Shown: positions 24,840 to 33,347 of the stretch, one piece after another
How the letters are laid out: each line of letters opens with the position of its first letter
Numbering within the stretch: position 1 is the stretch's first letter
Virus record (IMG/VR): IMGVR_UViG_3300024336_000019
Location: 1-40,217 of that record
Direction: 5' to 3' (one strand)
Source of the DNA: a virus
DNA length: 40,217 nucleotides
Notes under the pieces: generated by a model
The model's input: only the letters and a program-made list of their open reading frames with translations
What the model was told of the DNA's origin: nothing
The model's database searches: none
Translations under genes and position numbers: made by a program

Positions 24840-25712
24840 ATGCATAATTTTAAAAGCTTTTTAGGCGAAGGTAAATCTGAGATGTTATCAGAGAAACTTA
24901 TCATGTTGAATAATGGTCGTAAAGACGGCCAAATCGTATTCCTCGCGGGTGGTGCTGGTTCTGGTAAGGGATTTGCTGCTACAAACTTCATGGAGAAGGA
25001 AAAGTTTAAGGTAAGAGATGTTGATGAGTGGAAGAAAGTGTTTCAAAAGATTGCTGATACTCAAGCAAAGTATCCAGAAATAAAAGGATTACACTTGAAG
25101 AAACCTGCTGATGTTGCTAAGCTTCATATGTTCATTAAGAAACTTGGTCTTAAAGATAAGACACTTGACTTAATGTTAGGGCAACTTAAAGATAGAAAGA
25201 AGTTACCTAATATCATGTTTGATATTACGGCTAAAGACACTAAAGATGTATCTCAATTCCTTCCAAGATTATTAGCAGCTGGTTATAACCCTGCCAACAT
25301 TCATTTAGTATGGGTGTTAACCGATTATAAAATTGCGATTAAGCAGAATGCAGATAGAGATAGAGTTGTGCCTTCTGACATTATGTTGCAAACACATAAA
25401 GGCGCATCTGAAACTGTGTACTCATATGTCACAGGAGAAGGTAAGAAGATGCAAATTAATGGTGAGATACATGTAATTTTAAATAACAAAGAAAACACCG
25501 TTATGTTTACTCCTTCAGGCAATGATAGAACTTCTAAGATAAGTGGTAAGAAGAATGGCGTAGTTGTTAAAGACTTTACATACTTAACATTAAAGAAACG
25601 CGGCAAAGCACTGATCAAAATAGATAAGGTAATGAAACAACTATACCATTGGGTAATGGATAATATACCAAAGTCTGATTTTCAAAAAGCATTAACGGAT
25701 ACAATTAAGTAA
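24840..25712 (+). CDS. P-loop kinase-like protein with capsid-targeting-type leader
   Basis: A 290-residue protein. Residues 34-44 (FLAGGAGSGKG) form a P-loop like that of zeta-toxin or other small kinases, although the residue after Lys43 is Gly where Ser or Thr is usual. The segments RDVDEWK and NIMFDITAKD are compatible with a kinase core. The N-terminus MHNFKSFLGE ends in LxE, the recognition pattern of the T4 prohead protease, and resembles the leader of T4 internal proteins (MKTYQEFIAE). I infer that it is packaged in the head and clipped after Glu10. Substrate unknown. Confidence 0.65.
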   Translation: MHNFKSFLGEGKSEMLSEKLIMLNNGRKDGQIVFLAGGAGSGKGFAATNFMEKEKFKVRDVDEWKKVFQKIADTQAKYPEIKGLHLKKPADVAKLHMFIKKLGLKDKTLDLMLGQLKDRKKLPNIMFDITAKDTKDVSQFLPRLLAAGYNPANIHLVWVLTDYKIAIKQNADRDRVVPSDIMLQTHKGASETVYSYVTGEGKKMQINGEIHVILNNKENTVMFTPSGNDRTSKISGKKNGVVVKDFTYLTLKKRGKALIKIDKVMKQLYHWVMDNIPKSDFQKALTDTIK

Positions 25713-25752
25713 TGCTAAAATTTAATAATAACAGCAGGAAAAATTAAATAAG

Positions 25753-27123
25753 ATGAAGTCATTTAAGTCTTTTGATCTGGTTGAAGCTACAAACTTAACA
25801 GCTTCTGAATTAGAAAAACCCAATTCAATTACAAAGAAATCAAGAGTAGGTATATTAATTAGCCTTATTAAAGCGGGTACACCTCTTGAAATGGTTAAAG
25901 GTAAACCGTTCGTGGTTACCGATAAAGAATTAGCCTTAGCTGGCATAGAACAATTTAAGAAAGATGGTAAGAACTTCGCTTTAGGTGTTGACGCGGCTGG
26001 TAAACCTATAATGAATAACCACCTTAAGAAATCAAAAGCTTTTGGCGGTGATGTAGCAGGTGCTGGTGGTGGTGCCGCAGCTACGGCAATCACAGAGTCT
26101 GCTCAATGTTTATGGTGTGCGGCCCTATTAGGTGAAGGACATACTAATCCTATTGAACATTTCACTGATGATGTCCTTAAAAAATATAAGTCATCTATTG
26201 ATGTTGGCGGCACAAAGATGGTTGATATGCTAGGTATTGATGATGGTTGGAAAGAGTCTTCATACTTATCAGCACAATACTTAATTGCAAAGGGTTATAT
26301 TAATAAGAATCAAGTGTTCCATAGAGATTCAAAGAAGATGAACACCATATACGCGGCTAAGTCATTAGCGTTTACTAATAATAATCTTGGTAAGTTTAAT
26401 AATGATAAGTGGAACCCGGGAGATATCTGGGCTATCGATAAATCATTTGATATGAAATCATTAGACACTACTACCGTAAGACAATTGAATACCTCTATAT
26501 TAGTAGCATTTAATAATAGAAGTTGTGTTGGTATTTCCCTTAAGAAAGTTGTTAAGAAAGCACAGAGTAATGAATATAACATTAAATTACCACCTGATGT
26601 TGCTGACTTTAAAATGGTTAAATGCGAATTGTCCTCAAATAAAGGAACATTTTGGTCAGCCAAATCTGGTAAAGTAACATATGATGGTGGTGAAATGAGT
26701 ATAGCACCTAATTCATCAATGGGTACTAATAAAATGGAACTAAGAAATAAAAATGCTAAAGGCGGCGGTATTGGTTGGGGTGTTATTATTGATTCTGCTA
26801 AAATGGTATTTGGTCGTAAGATGAGAACCCATAAACAAATTCGAAAATTAGCAATTGCAATTGCTAAGAAAAAAGATAAGAGAGCTATTAGCGTATTCTA
26901 TAAAGCCATTAATGACACCTCAACTAAAATGTCAAGGGCGGAGTTTGAAGAGAATATAAGTAAAAAGGATGCTCCTTGGCTTTCTGGTAAATTGGGTGCA
27001 GTATTTGTTTGTAGAATACTGGAATTGAATAAAGGACCTAAGGCTGATAGATTCATCACTAAAATTGTTAACTATGCTGGTTCTAAATCAGAAGATGCAT
27101 CAGCATATGTTAAGATACATTAA
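25753..27123 (+). CDS. Putative virion-packaged nuclease-like protein
   Basis: A 456-residue protein with leader MKSFKSFDLVE, again ending in LxE, so likely cleaved by the prohead protease. After a glycine- and alanine-rich stretch near residues 99-112 come ITESAQCLWCAALL, GDIWAIDKS (223-231) and GISLKK (260-265). The order of Glu, Asp and SxK is that expected of a PD-(D/E)XK restriction-type nuclease, but I cannot confirm the fold. CAGGAAAAA is the ribosome-binding site. The leader DNA (AATAATAACAGCAGGAAAA) is repeated before the next gene. Confidence 0.55.
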   Translation: MKSFKSFDLVEATNLTASELEKPNSITKKSRVGILISLIKAGTPLEMVKGKPFVVTDKELALAGIEQFKKDGKNFALGVDAAGKPIMNNHLKKSKAFGGDVAGAGGGAAATAITESAQCLWCAALLGEGHTNPIEHFTDDVLKKYKSSIDVGGTKMVDMLGIDDGWKESSYLSAQYLIAKGYINKNQVFHRDSKKMNTIYAAKSLAFTNNNLGKFNNDKWNPGDIWAIDKSFDMKSLDTTTVRQLNTSILVAFNNRSCVGISLKKVVKKAQSNEYNIKLPPDVADFKMVKCELSSNKGTFWSAKSGKVTYDGGEMSIAPNSSMGTNKMELRNKNAKGGGIGWGVIIDSAKMVFGRKMRTHKQIRKLAIAIAKKKDKRAISVFYKAINDTSTKMSRAEFEENISKKDAPWLSGKLGAVFVCRILELNKGPKADRFITKIVNYAGSKSEDASAYVKIH

Positions 27124-27144
27124 TAATAACAACAGGAAAATAAA

Positions 27145-27414
27145 ATGAAAAATTTAAACGAAGCTGCACAGAGTGTGCTTAACGAAAGAGTTACTGAACG
27201 TGACGGCGCGTCAATTAATAAGATGTTTGAACTATACATGAAAACTATTGGTAGTGATAAATTCCAAAGTGCTGTATTAAAGCAATATAAAGATAATGAT
27301 GAAATTGGTGCAGTTAAAGATGTATTCAAAAAATTCGACAGCAAGGTTACTAAAGTGATGAGAGATGATGCTGAGTGGTTAGGTTACTTCCTTGAAAACG
27401 ACGGTGACGTATAA
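27145..27414 (+). CDS. Small packaged-type protein (89 aa)
   Basis: An 89-residue charged, helical protein. Its N-terminus MKNLNEAAQSVLNERV holds two LNE sites, compatible with prohead protease cleavage. Its size fits a T4 internal protein such as IPI. ACAGGAAAATAAA precedes the start, closely matching the leader of the gene before it. There is no enzymatic motif. Packaging is inferred from the leader and the neighbours. Confidence 0.6.
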   Translation: MKNLNEAAQSVLNERVTERDGASINKMFELYMKTIGSDKFQSAVLKQYKDNDEIGAVKDVFKKFDSKVTKVMRDDAEWLGYFLENDGDV

Positions 27415-27462
27415 TGAATGATTTAATAGAATCAGATTAAGCTTTAACGAATAGGAAACCCA

Positions 27463-28692
27463 ATGATTAAGTTTAAGTCACATCTAACAGAAGCTAAGAA
27501 CACACATATGATCCATATCGAGGATATGGTTATTGATGGTGGAGTTGATGGTACACGTGCAGCAATCAATGCTCTCCGTGATTTAAGGAATATGTTAGTG
27601 GGTCATACCAATGATACTAAAGCTGTTACGGTTAAATGGGATGGAGCACCTGCAGTATTTGCTGGCATTGATCCTACTGACGGAGAGTTCTTCGTTGCTA
27701 AAAAGGGTATCTTTAATAAAAACCCAAAGGTATATAAAAGTCATGATGACATTAACGCTGATACTTCAGGTGATCTGGCTGCTAAGCTTCGTATAGCATA
27801 TACTGAATTAAAGAAAGTAGTTACTAAAGGTGTATTTCAAGGTGATATCATGTTCACTAAAGATGACCTTAAAGGTGAGACTATTGATGGACAAAGGTAT
27901 ATAACCTTCCACCCCAACACTATTGTTTATGCTATCCCAGTACAAAATGCTAAAGAAGTATTAGCCGCTAAGATAGGTGTTGTGTGGCATACTAAATATA
28001 CAGGCTCTTCATTTGCCGGTATGAGTGCTTCATTCAATGTTAAAGATAGTGACTTTATTAAAACATCTAAGGTGTGGCAGAAGACTGCGGATTTGCCTGA
28101 AGATCATAGTGCAACGTTAAGTGAAAAGGATTCAAATACAATCTATCAACATTTATCTATTGCTGGTAAATTGTTTAATAAGATTAAATCGTCTACGCTT
28201 AAAGAGGTTTCAACAAATAAAGAGATTAATTTATATATTAATACTTTTAGAAACACTAAGGTTAGAGCTCAATCTGATATCACTAACACTAAGAAGCATG
28301 CAGAAGAATTAGTACAGTGGATCCATAACCGCTTTGACAAAGAGATTGATAAGCTTAAATCTGATAAGGGTAAGGCTAAGAAGAATGCTAAGAAGATTGA
28401 AGCATTGGCTTGGTTTAATAAAGATAATACTAAGAACCTTATATTAATGTTTGACATGCAAAATCATTTAGTCATCGTTAAGAGAATGTTACTCACCCAT
28501 TTAGATTCTATAAAAAGTATAAATACCTTTGTAAAGACTAAAAACGGTTTTAAAGTGACAGGCTCAGAAGGTTATGTTGCTATAGACCATTTAACAAATG
28601 GTGCGTATAAGATCGTTAACCGTATGGAATTTAGTTATAACAATTTTAGTAAAGACATAATCAAAGGATGGGAATCTGATGGAAGAGGTTGA
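27463..28692 (+). CDS. Nucleotidyltransferase/ligase-like protein (DUF6267-like) with packaging leader
   Basis: A 409-residue protein. KWDG at 58-61 has the KxDG form of ligase motif I, where the lysine takes AMP. FVAKKGIF and GVFQGDIMF follow at motif III-like positions; EGYV at 369-372 and YKIVNR at 382-387 fit motifs IV and V. This suggests a polynucleotide ligase or related nucleotidyltransferase. A DUF6267 family is known in T4-like cyanophages and appears to be the same kind. The leader MIKFKSHLTE ends in LxE, so delivery inside the head is inferred. Residues 260-320 are a lysine-rich helical insert. Confidence 0.65.
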   Translation: MIKFKSHLTEAKNTHMIHIEDMVIDGGVDGTRAAINALRDLRNMLVGHTNDTKAVTVKWDGAPAVFAGIDPTDGEFFVAKKGIFNKNPKVYKSHDDINADTSGDLAAKLRIAYTELKKVVTKGVFQGDIMFTKDDLKGETIDGQRYITFHPNTIVYAIPVQNAKEVLAAKIGVVWHTKYTGSSFAGMSASFNVKDSDFIKTSKVWQKTADLPEDHSATLSEKDSNTIYQHLSIAGKLFNKIKSSTLKEVSTNKEINLYINTFRNTKVRAQSDITNTKKHAEELVQWIHNRFDKEIDKLKSDKGKAKKNAKKIEALAWFNKDNTKNLILMFDMQNHLVIVKRMLLTHLDSIKSINTFVKTKNGFKVTGSEGYVAIDHLTNGAYKIVNRMEFSYNNFSKDIIKGWESDGRG

Positions 28693-29023
28693 CGAAAAAG
28701 TAAGTGCTCAAACCCGTATGAAGATGAAGCAGGCTTTTAAGAAGTCTGCATCTAAGCGTAAGATAGGTATGAAGAAAGCTTTGAATAAGCCGGCTTCTCC
28801 AGAGAAACTTAAGGGTATGGCAATGAAAAAGGCTAGAGATATGATTGCTGCTAAGATTCTTAAAAACAAAGATAAAAGTGACTTAGGTTTCGCTGCTAAA
28901 GATAAATTGGAAAAGCAACTTAATAAGAAGAAAGCAGTTATTGCTAAATTGGCTAAGAAGATCTTACCCAAAGTTAAAAGTGATAATAAAGAGAAAGTTG
29001 CTAAACACAAGGCCAGCAAATGA
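28679..29023 (+). CDS. Lysine-rich basic protein conserved in T4-like phages
   Basis: A 114-residue protein with about one third Lys, plus many Ala and Met, and no acidic domain. The pattern KKALNKPASPEKLKGMAMKKARDMIAAKIL followed by LEKQLNKKKAVIAKLAKKILPKV (given in parts) recalls Arg/Lys-rich proteins conserved in marine T4-like phages next to head genes. It overlaps the preceding gene by 14 bases and the next by 4. Binding to packaged DNA is an inference. It has no LxE leader. Confidence 0.65.
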   Translation: MEEVDEKVSAQTRMKMKQAFKKSASKRKIGMKKALNKPASPEKLKGMAMKKARDMIAAKILKNKDKSDLGFAAKDKLEKQLNKKKAVIAKLAKKILPKVKSDNKEKVAKHKASK

Positions 29024-29841
29024 TACATGGTTTTAAGGAACACTACTTAACAGAGAAAGCCTCTGAAGAGATTGTTATCTCTTTTGGTAGATTTAATCCA
29101 CCAACAAATGGCCACGGTAAACTATTAACAGCAATTGCAAAGGCTGCTGGTAAGTCTACATATAAGGTATATCCATCACAAAGCGTTGATGCTAAAAAGA
29201 ATCCATTGACCTTCACTGATAAAGTAAAGTTCATGCGTAAGATGTTCCCTAAGCACGCTCGATCTATTATTATGGATAAGAGTGTTAGAAACTTCTTTGA
29301 TGCATTATCAGTAGCTTATGCTGATGGTTTTAAGAAATGTACTATCGTTGTTGGTTCGGACCGAGTTAAAGAATTTGATACGGTTTTAAATAAGTATAAT
29401 GGTACTAAAGGTAAGCATGGTTTTTATGACTTTACTGATGGTGTTAAAGTAGTATCGGCTGGTGAAAGAGATCCAGACTCTGACGATGTATCAGGTATGT
29501 CAGCTTCTAAACTTAGAGCAGCTGCTGAAGATAACGATCTTATTACCTTCACTAAGGGTATGCCAAAAGGATTTAAAGGTGCAGAAGCCCTGATGAATGC
29601 TGTTCGATCTGGTATGGGTCTTAAGGAATCAAGATTATTTAAACAAGACACAAAGCTCAAGCGCTTGTCGATGTTAAGAGAGAAGTATGTAAAAGGTAAC
29701 CTATTCGAAGTTGGTGATGAAGTATACATTGTTGAATCCCGCGAGAAGGTCACTATAAATAAACTATGTAGCAATTACGTAGAAGTTAATTTAAATGGAG
29801 AATCCAAGAACGTTTGGATCTCTGATATATGCAAGGAATAA
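29020..29841 (+). CDS. NMNAT/cytidylyltransferase-like enzyme with packaging leader
   Basis: A 273-residue protein of the nucleotidylyltransferase superfamily. FGRFNPPTNGHGKLL at 22-36 contains the HxGH-type site (here TNGH) and SGMSASKLRAA near 156 is the SxTxxR-type motif. This resembles NMN adenylyltransferases such as the one in phage KVP40, although the first His is replaced by Thr. The leader MIHGFKEHYLTE ends in LxE. The C-terminal 70 residues are an extra basic domain. Together with neighbouring enzymes it may be injected to act on host NAD or other cofactors, which is inference. Confidence 0.7.
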   Translation: MIHGFKEHYLTEKASEEIVISFGRFNPPTNGHGKLLTAIAKAAGKSTYKVYPSQSVDAKKNPLTFTDKVKFMRKMFPKHARSIIMDKSVRNFFDALSVAYADGFKKCTIVVGSDRVKEFDTVLNKYNGTKGKHGFYDFTDGVKVVSAGERDPDSDDVSGMSASKLRAAAEDNDLITFTKGMPKGFKGAEALMNAVRSGMGLKESRLFKQDTKLKRLSMLREKYVKGNLFEVGDEVYIVESREKVTINKLCSNYVEVNLNGESKNVWISDICKE

Positions 29842-29845
29842 GAAT

Positions 29846-30067
29846 ATGAGTTATAAAAAAGAAGGCGTTTTAGCCAACAGCACAATGACAGTAGAGCAAG
29901 GTATTGTTGACAATGGCACGGGACATGTATGGATTGGTGCTAAGGGCACATTTAGTAAAGCTGATTGCGAGGCTTTTAATGGCAAGAAGAAAGTTGAAGC
30001 TGTCAAACCTACTAAAAAGAAAGCAGATGGCCTTATGAATAAAATGAAAAAGAAATTGAAGAAATAA
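29846..30067 (+). CDS. Small lysine-rich hypothetical protein (73 aa)
   Basis: A 73-residue protein. The first half (MTVEQGIVDNGTGHVWIGAKGTFSKADCEAF, read in parts) looks like a small beta fold; the last 25 residues are mostly lysine. The frame is open further upstream to 29795, but ATG 29846 lies just past the preceding stop and has AAGGAA at the right distance. Unknown function. Confidence 0.6.
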   Translation: MSYKKEGVLANSTMTVEQGIVDNGTGHVWIGAKGTFSKADCEAFNGKKKVEAVKPTKKKADGLMNKMKKKLKK

Positions 30068-30085
30068 ACCCCTCTTCATTATATT

Positions 30086-30445
30086 ATGCTAAAATTGACT
30101 AAAGATAACTTCGAACTATATGCGTCGAAACATTACCAGACTAAAAAATGGGCAACCACTGAAGAGTTTAAGAACGATTTAGCGCGGTTCAAATACATCA
30201 ATAGACTAGTCAATCGTTATTATCGCGATGATGATTTGAAAGAGCGTTTAATACTCAACCATATTATTACATTAGGCAATGTCTTCGGACCTAAAGTCAC
30301 TAGTGAATTACTCATGGTGAAAACCGAGTGTCCATTGAAGAGTGTGATTAAAACCTTTCTGGTGTATTTGAACTATATGCCTGAAGAAGACTATGTTGAT
30401 ATCGTATTAGATTCAACTATAATAAACGCATTAAGAGAATTATAA
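30086..30445 (+). CDS. Conserved T4-like hypothetical protein (119 aa)
   Basis: A 119-residue helical protein beginning LKLTKDNFELYASKHYQ, with FKYINRLVNRYY, RLILNHIITLGNVFG and IKTFLVYLNYMPEEDY. This order of segments is one I recall as conserved in marine T4-like phages next to head and neck genes; no function is known. The ATG is preceded by few purines, so its start is supported mainly by the conserved N-terminus. The stop immediately precedes the next ATG. Confidence 0.65.
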   Translation: MLKLTKDNFELYASKHYQTKKWATTEEFKNDLARFKYINRLVNRYYRDDDLKERLILNHIITLGNVFGPKVTSELLMVKTECPLKSVIKTFLVYLNYMPEEDYVDIVLDSTIINALREL

Positions 30446-30973
30446 ATGGGAATATCAAGAGCAGCAGATTTATACTATACATACCGGTTTCTAAAAACAT
30501 TAGTTACTGAGTGGAAAGATATGGATGCCTATAAAGAAGGTATCATTGATGGTGAGGGTAAGAATCTTATTAAGGCCCGTAAGCTACTAACCACTGACCA
30601 GAAGGATGCTTATACCACCTTCCATCGTTTAGTGTTTAACATCAAACGTATCTTAGAAAAGATCCCCTTTGGTAAATCAAGAATCGCTTCGTATGCAGCA
30701 GCACTTTATCTATTAAGAGAAGAGACTGGCATGAGTGAAGAACAACTAAACAGCGCTTTAGATGAGTTGGGTGTTGATATAACACCTGATTTAAATGAAG
30801 ACAATCACAATCTCCTTCCTGGAGATTATATCTTAAATGAAACTTTAACCGATCGCATGGTTAAAGGCTCAGTGATATCATTAAGTAACACTATCCCAGC
30901 GGGTTCTTTTTCTGGAATTGATATATATAAGTCTACCACCGGTATTTTATTTACTGCATATAATGTAAAATAG
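30446..30973 (+). CDS. Conserved T4-like hypothetical protein, possibly structural (175 aa)
   Basis: A 175-residue protein starting GISRAADLYYTYRFLKTLVT, with FHRLVFNIKRILEKIPFG and SRIASYAAALYLLREE as its most characteristic parts. I recognise this as a protein conserved across marine T4-like phages, always paired with the 119-residue protein upstream. Possible virion component; no direct evidence. The C-terminal 50 residues are strand-rich. It ends 3 bases before the nrdA promoter. Confidence 0.65.
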   Translation: MGISRAADLYYTYRFLKTLVTEWKDMDAYKEGIIDGEGKNLIKARKLLTTDQKDAYTTFHRLVFNIKRILEKIPFGKSRIASYAAALYLLREETGMSEEQLNSALDELGVDITPDLNEDNHNLLPGDYILNETLTDRMVKGSVISLSNTIPAGSFSGIDIYKSTTGILFTAYNVK

Positions 30974-30975
30974 GG

Positions 30976-31004
30976 TTTACTTTTGCGGTAAACTATGTTA
31001 TAAT
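30976..31004 (+). promoter_or_regulatory. T4-early-like promoter for nrdA-nrdB-tusE
   Basis: TTTACT (30976-30981), 17-bp spacer, TATAAT (30999-31004). The -35 is identical to that of T4 early promoters; others in the window have TGTAC(T/A). Confidence 0.85.
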
Positions 31005-31045
31005 ATAACTATATTAAGTTATTTTTGAATTGAATTGGAGAAAGA

Positions 31046-33331
31046 ATGTCAGACATACATGTCAAGAAGAGAGATGGTTCTCTAGAACCTTTAGACTATG
31101 ATAAAATCCACGAAGTACTAGAAGTATGTGCTGATGGATTAAATGTATCGGTATCAGATACTGCGTTAAATGCACATATCAAATTAGTTAACAAAATATC
31201 AACAGTTAACATCCATCAAACATTAGTTAAATCAGCCGCAGAAAAAATCAGTCCACAAGAACCTGACTACGACGTGTATGCGGGCAGACTTCTTATTACA
31301 CATATGAGAAAAGAAGTATATGGATCAAATGATCCTATTGACTTTTTATCGTATATTGAAAATAATGTAAAGAACAAATTATACTCGCCTGAGATTTTAG
31401 ACTTCTATTCAGACGAGGTGATCGAAGAACTTGGGTCATTCCTTGATAGAGAGAACGACTTCAATAGAGGTTATGCTTCGATTGTTCAGATGGAAAGCAA
31501 GTACCTTATTAAAGATGTTAAGAGTGGCAAATCATTAGAGATGCCACAAGAAACATTCATGATTATTCCAATGGTTATCTTTGCTCATGAGAAGAATAGA
31601 AAGAAACTTATTATAGATTTTTATACAGCATTGAAAGACGATGAGATCTCATTACCTACACCGATTATATCAGGCGTAAGAACTCAGCTTAAGATGTTTA
31701 GTAGTTGTTGTAAGATTAAGATGGGTGATTCATCAGAGTCTATCTTATCTTCTGAGTATGCATTATCGCTTATGACATCTAAGAGAGCCGGTATTGGTAT
31801 TGACATGGGACCGGTTAGAGGTATTATGGCTCCGGTCAAGAACAACACCGTTAAGCATACAGGAGCACTTCCTTTATTAAAAACTGTTGAGGCTGCTTCA
31901 AAACAATTCACTCAAAATTCATTACGTACTGGCGCTACAGTAGTAAACTATCCAATCTTCAATTGGGAGATAATGGATATTCTAGAATATAAAAACAATC
32001 AAGGTTCTAATACTACTAGGGCTAGGTTCATTGATTATACAATCGGCATTCCATCAATTTTTATTGAGAGGTTAATGAAGAAGCAAGACTTTACATTGTT
32101 CTCATCAGAAGAAGTACCTGAGTTATTTGAGCATTATGGCGATACTGAAAAGTTCAATGAAGCATACGAGATGTATGAGAATAAGCGTGGTATTAGAAAG
32201 AACAAAATCCCGGCATCTGAAATCTTTAATAAGTTAATTAAAGAACGTGTTGGTACTGGTAGAATCTATTTACATTTCTTAGATAACATTAATAAGCAAG
32301 GCTTGTTCTCAGAGCCAGTAACACAAACAAACTTGTGCTCAGAAATCTTCTTGCCAACTAAAGCAGTTAAGTTCGATGGGTTGAAACACACTAAATTTGA
32401 TAATATCAGAGACTATGATTTAGATGATGGTATGATCTCATTATGTATTCTCGGCTGTGTTAACTTTGGCAAGCTATCTTCTATTACACGTATAGATAAC
32501 TTAACTAAACTGATGGTTAGATTCTTAGATAACCTTATTGATATTCAAGAGTATCCGTTAGATGCTGCTGAGTGGCCAACGAAAGGATACAGATTCTTAG
32601 GTATTGGTATATCAGACTTTGCTCATTTCTTAGCTAAGTCAGAGGCAAGATTAGGAACAGTTAAAGCGAAAGAGTTAACACATAAGTGGGCTGAACGTTT
32701 CCAATACGGATTAATTAAAGCCTCTATGGAATTAGCTAAAGAACGTGGAGCATGTGAATACTTTGATAGATCAGAGTATTCTAAAGGTAAGTTGCCTATT
32801 GATACCTATAATAAGAATGTAGATCAAATTGTTGATAATAAGTTATTATGCGATTGGGAAAGTTTAAGAGAAGATATTGCTAAACATGGTATGCGCAATA
32901 TGTCTCTTTCTGCTATTCCTCCAACGGCGAGTTCATCATTGGTTAGTAATAGTACACAAGGTATTGATCCTATTCAAAGTGTGACAGATACATTTGAATC
33001 TGCAGCTTATACCGTTAAGAGTTTAGTTCCAGATCATGACAAAGAAAAGTACTATATGAAAGCTTGGGATATGCCAAACAATGATAGTTCTGAATACATT
33101 AAGCTTATGGCTATCCTCCAGAAGTTTATTGACCAAGGTATGAGTGTTAATCAATGGTATGACCTAACCAAAATCGAAGGAAAGATTCTAGATTCAAATA
33201 GAGTTAAAAGAGATATTATTACTGCATACAAATATGGGCTGAAGAGTTTATATTATATCAGAAGTAAAGATAAAGAAAATACTAGTGAAGTGATCCTTGA
33301 GGGTTGTGAATCTGGTGCATGTTCAATTTAA
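31046..33331 (+). CDS. nrdA: Ribonucleotide reductase class Ia large subunit NrdA
   Basis: A 761-residue catalytic subunit (T4 NrdA 754). It starts with an ATP-cone-like segment (VKKRDGSLEPLDYDKIHEVL), has the core cysteine regions (FSSCCKI, NLCSEIFLPT, LCILGCVNFGK), SAIPPTASSS and the C-terminal redox pair in GCESGACSI. It reduces ribonucleotides to deoxyribonucleotides for phage replication. TTGGAGAAAGA precedes the ATG. No intron or intein. It is followed by nrdB after 16 bases. Confidence 0.96.
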   Translation: MSDIHVKKRDGSLEPLDYDKIHEVLEVCADGLNVSVSDTALNAHIKLVNKISTVNIHQTLVKSAAEKISPQEPDYDVYAGRLLITHMRKEVYGSNDPIDFLSYIENNVKNKLYSPEILDFYSDEVIEELGSFLDRENDFNRGYASIVQMESKYLIKDVKSGKSLEMPQETFMIIPMVIFAHEKNRKKLIIDFYTALKDDEISLPTPIISGVRTQLKMFSSCCKIKMGDSSESILSSEYALSLMTSKRAGIGIDMGPVRGIMAPVKNNTVKHTGALPLLKTVEAASKQFTQNSLRTGATVVNYPIFNWEIMDILEYKNNQGSNTTRARFIDYTIGIPSIFIERLMKKQDFTLFSSEEVPELFEHYGDTEKFNEAYEMYENKRGIRKNKIPASEIFNKLIKERVGTGRIYLHFLDNINKQGLFSEPVTQTNLCSEIFLPTKAVKFDGLKHTKFDNIRDYDLDDGMISLCILGCVNFGKLSSITRIDNLTKLMVRFLDNLIDIQEYPLDAAEWPTKGYRFLGIGISDFAHFLAKSEARLGTVKAKELTHKWAERFQYGLIKASMELAKERGACEYFDRSEYSKGKLPIDTYNKNVDQIVDNKLLCDWESLREDIAKHGMRNMSLSAIPPTASSSLVSNSTQGIDPIQSVTDTFESAAYTVKSLVPDHDKEKYYMKAWDMPNNDSSEYIKLMAILQKFIDQGMSVNQWYDLTKIEGKILDSNRVKRDIITAYKYGLKSLYYIRSKDKENTSEVILEGCESGACSI

Positions 33332-33347
33332 AGAAGGAGTATATATC

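Noticed and set aside
29795-29845. Longer start for the gene at 29846
   Set aside because: The extension overlaps the NMNAT-like gene in another frame; ATG 29846 has a good ribosome-binding site.
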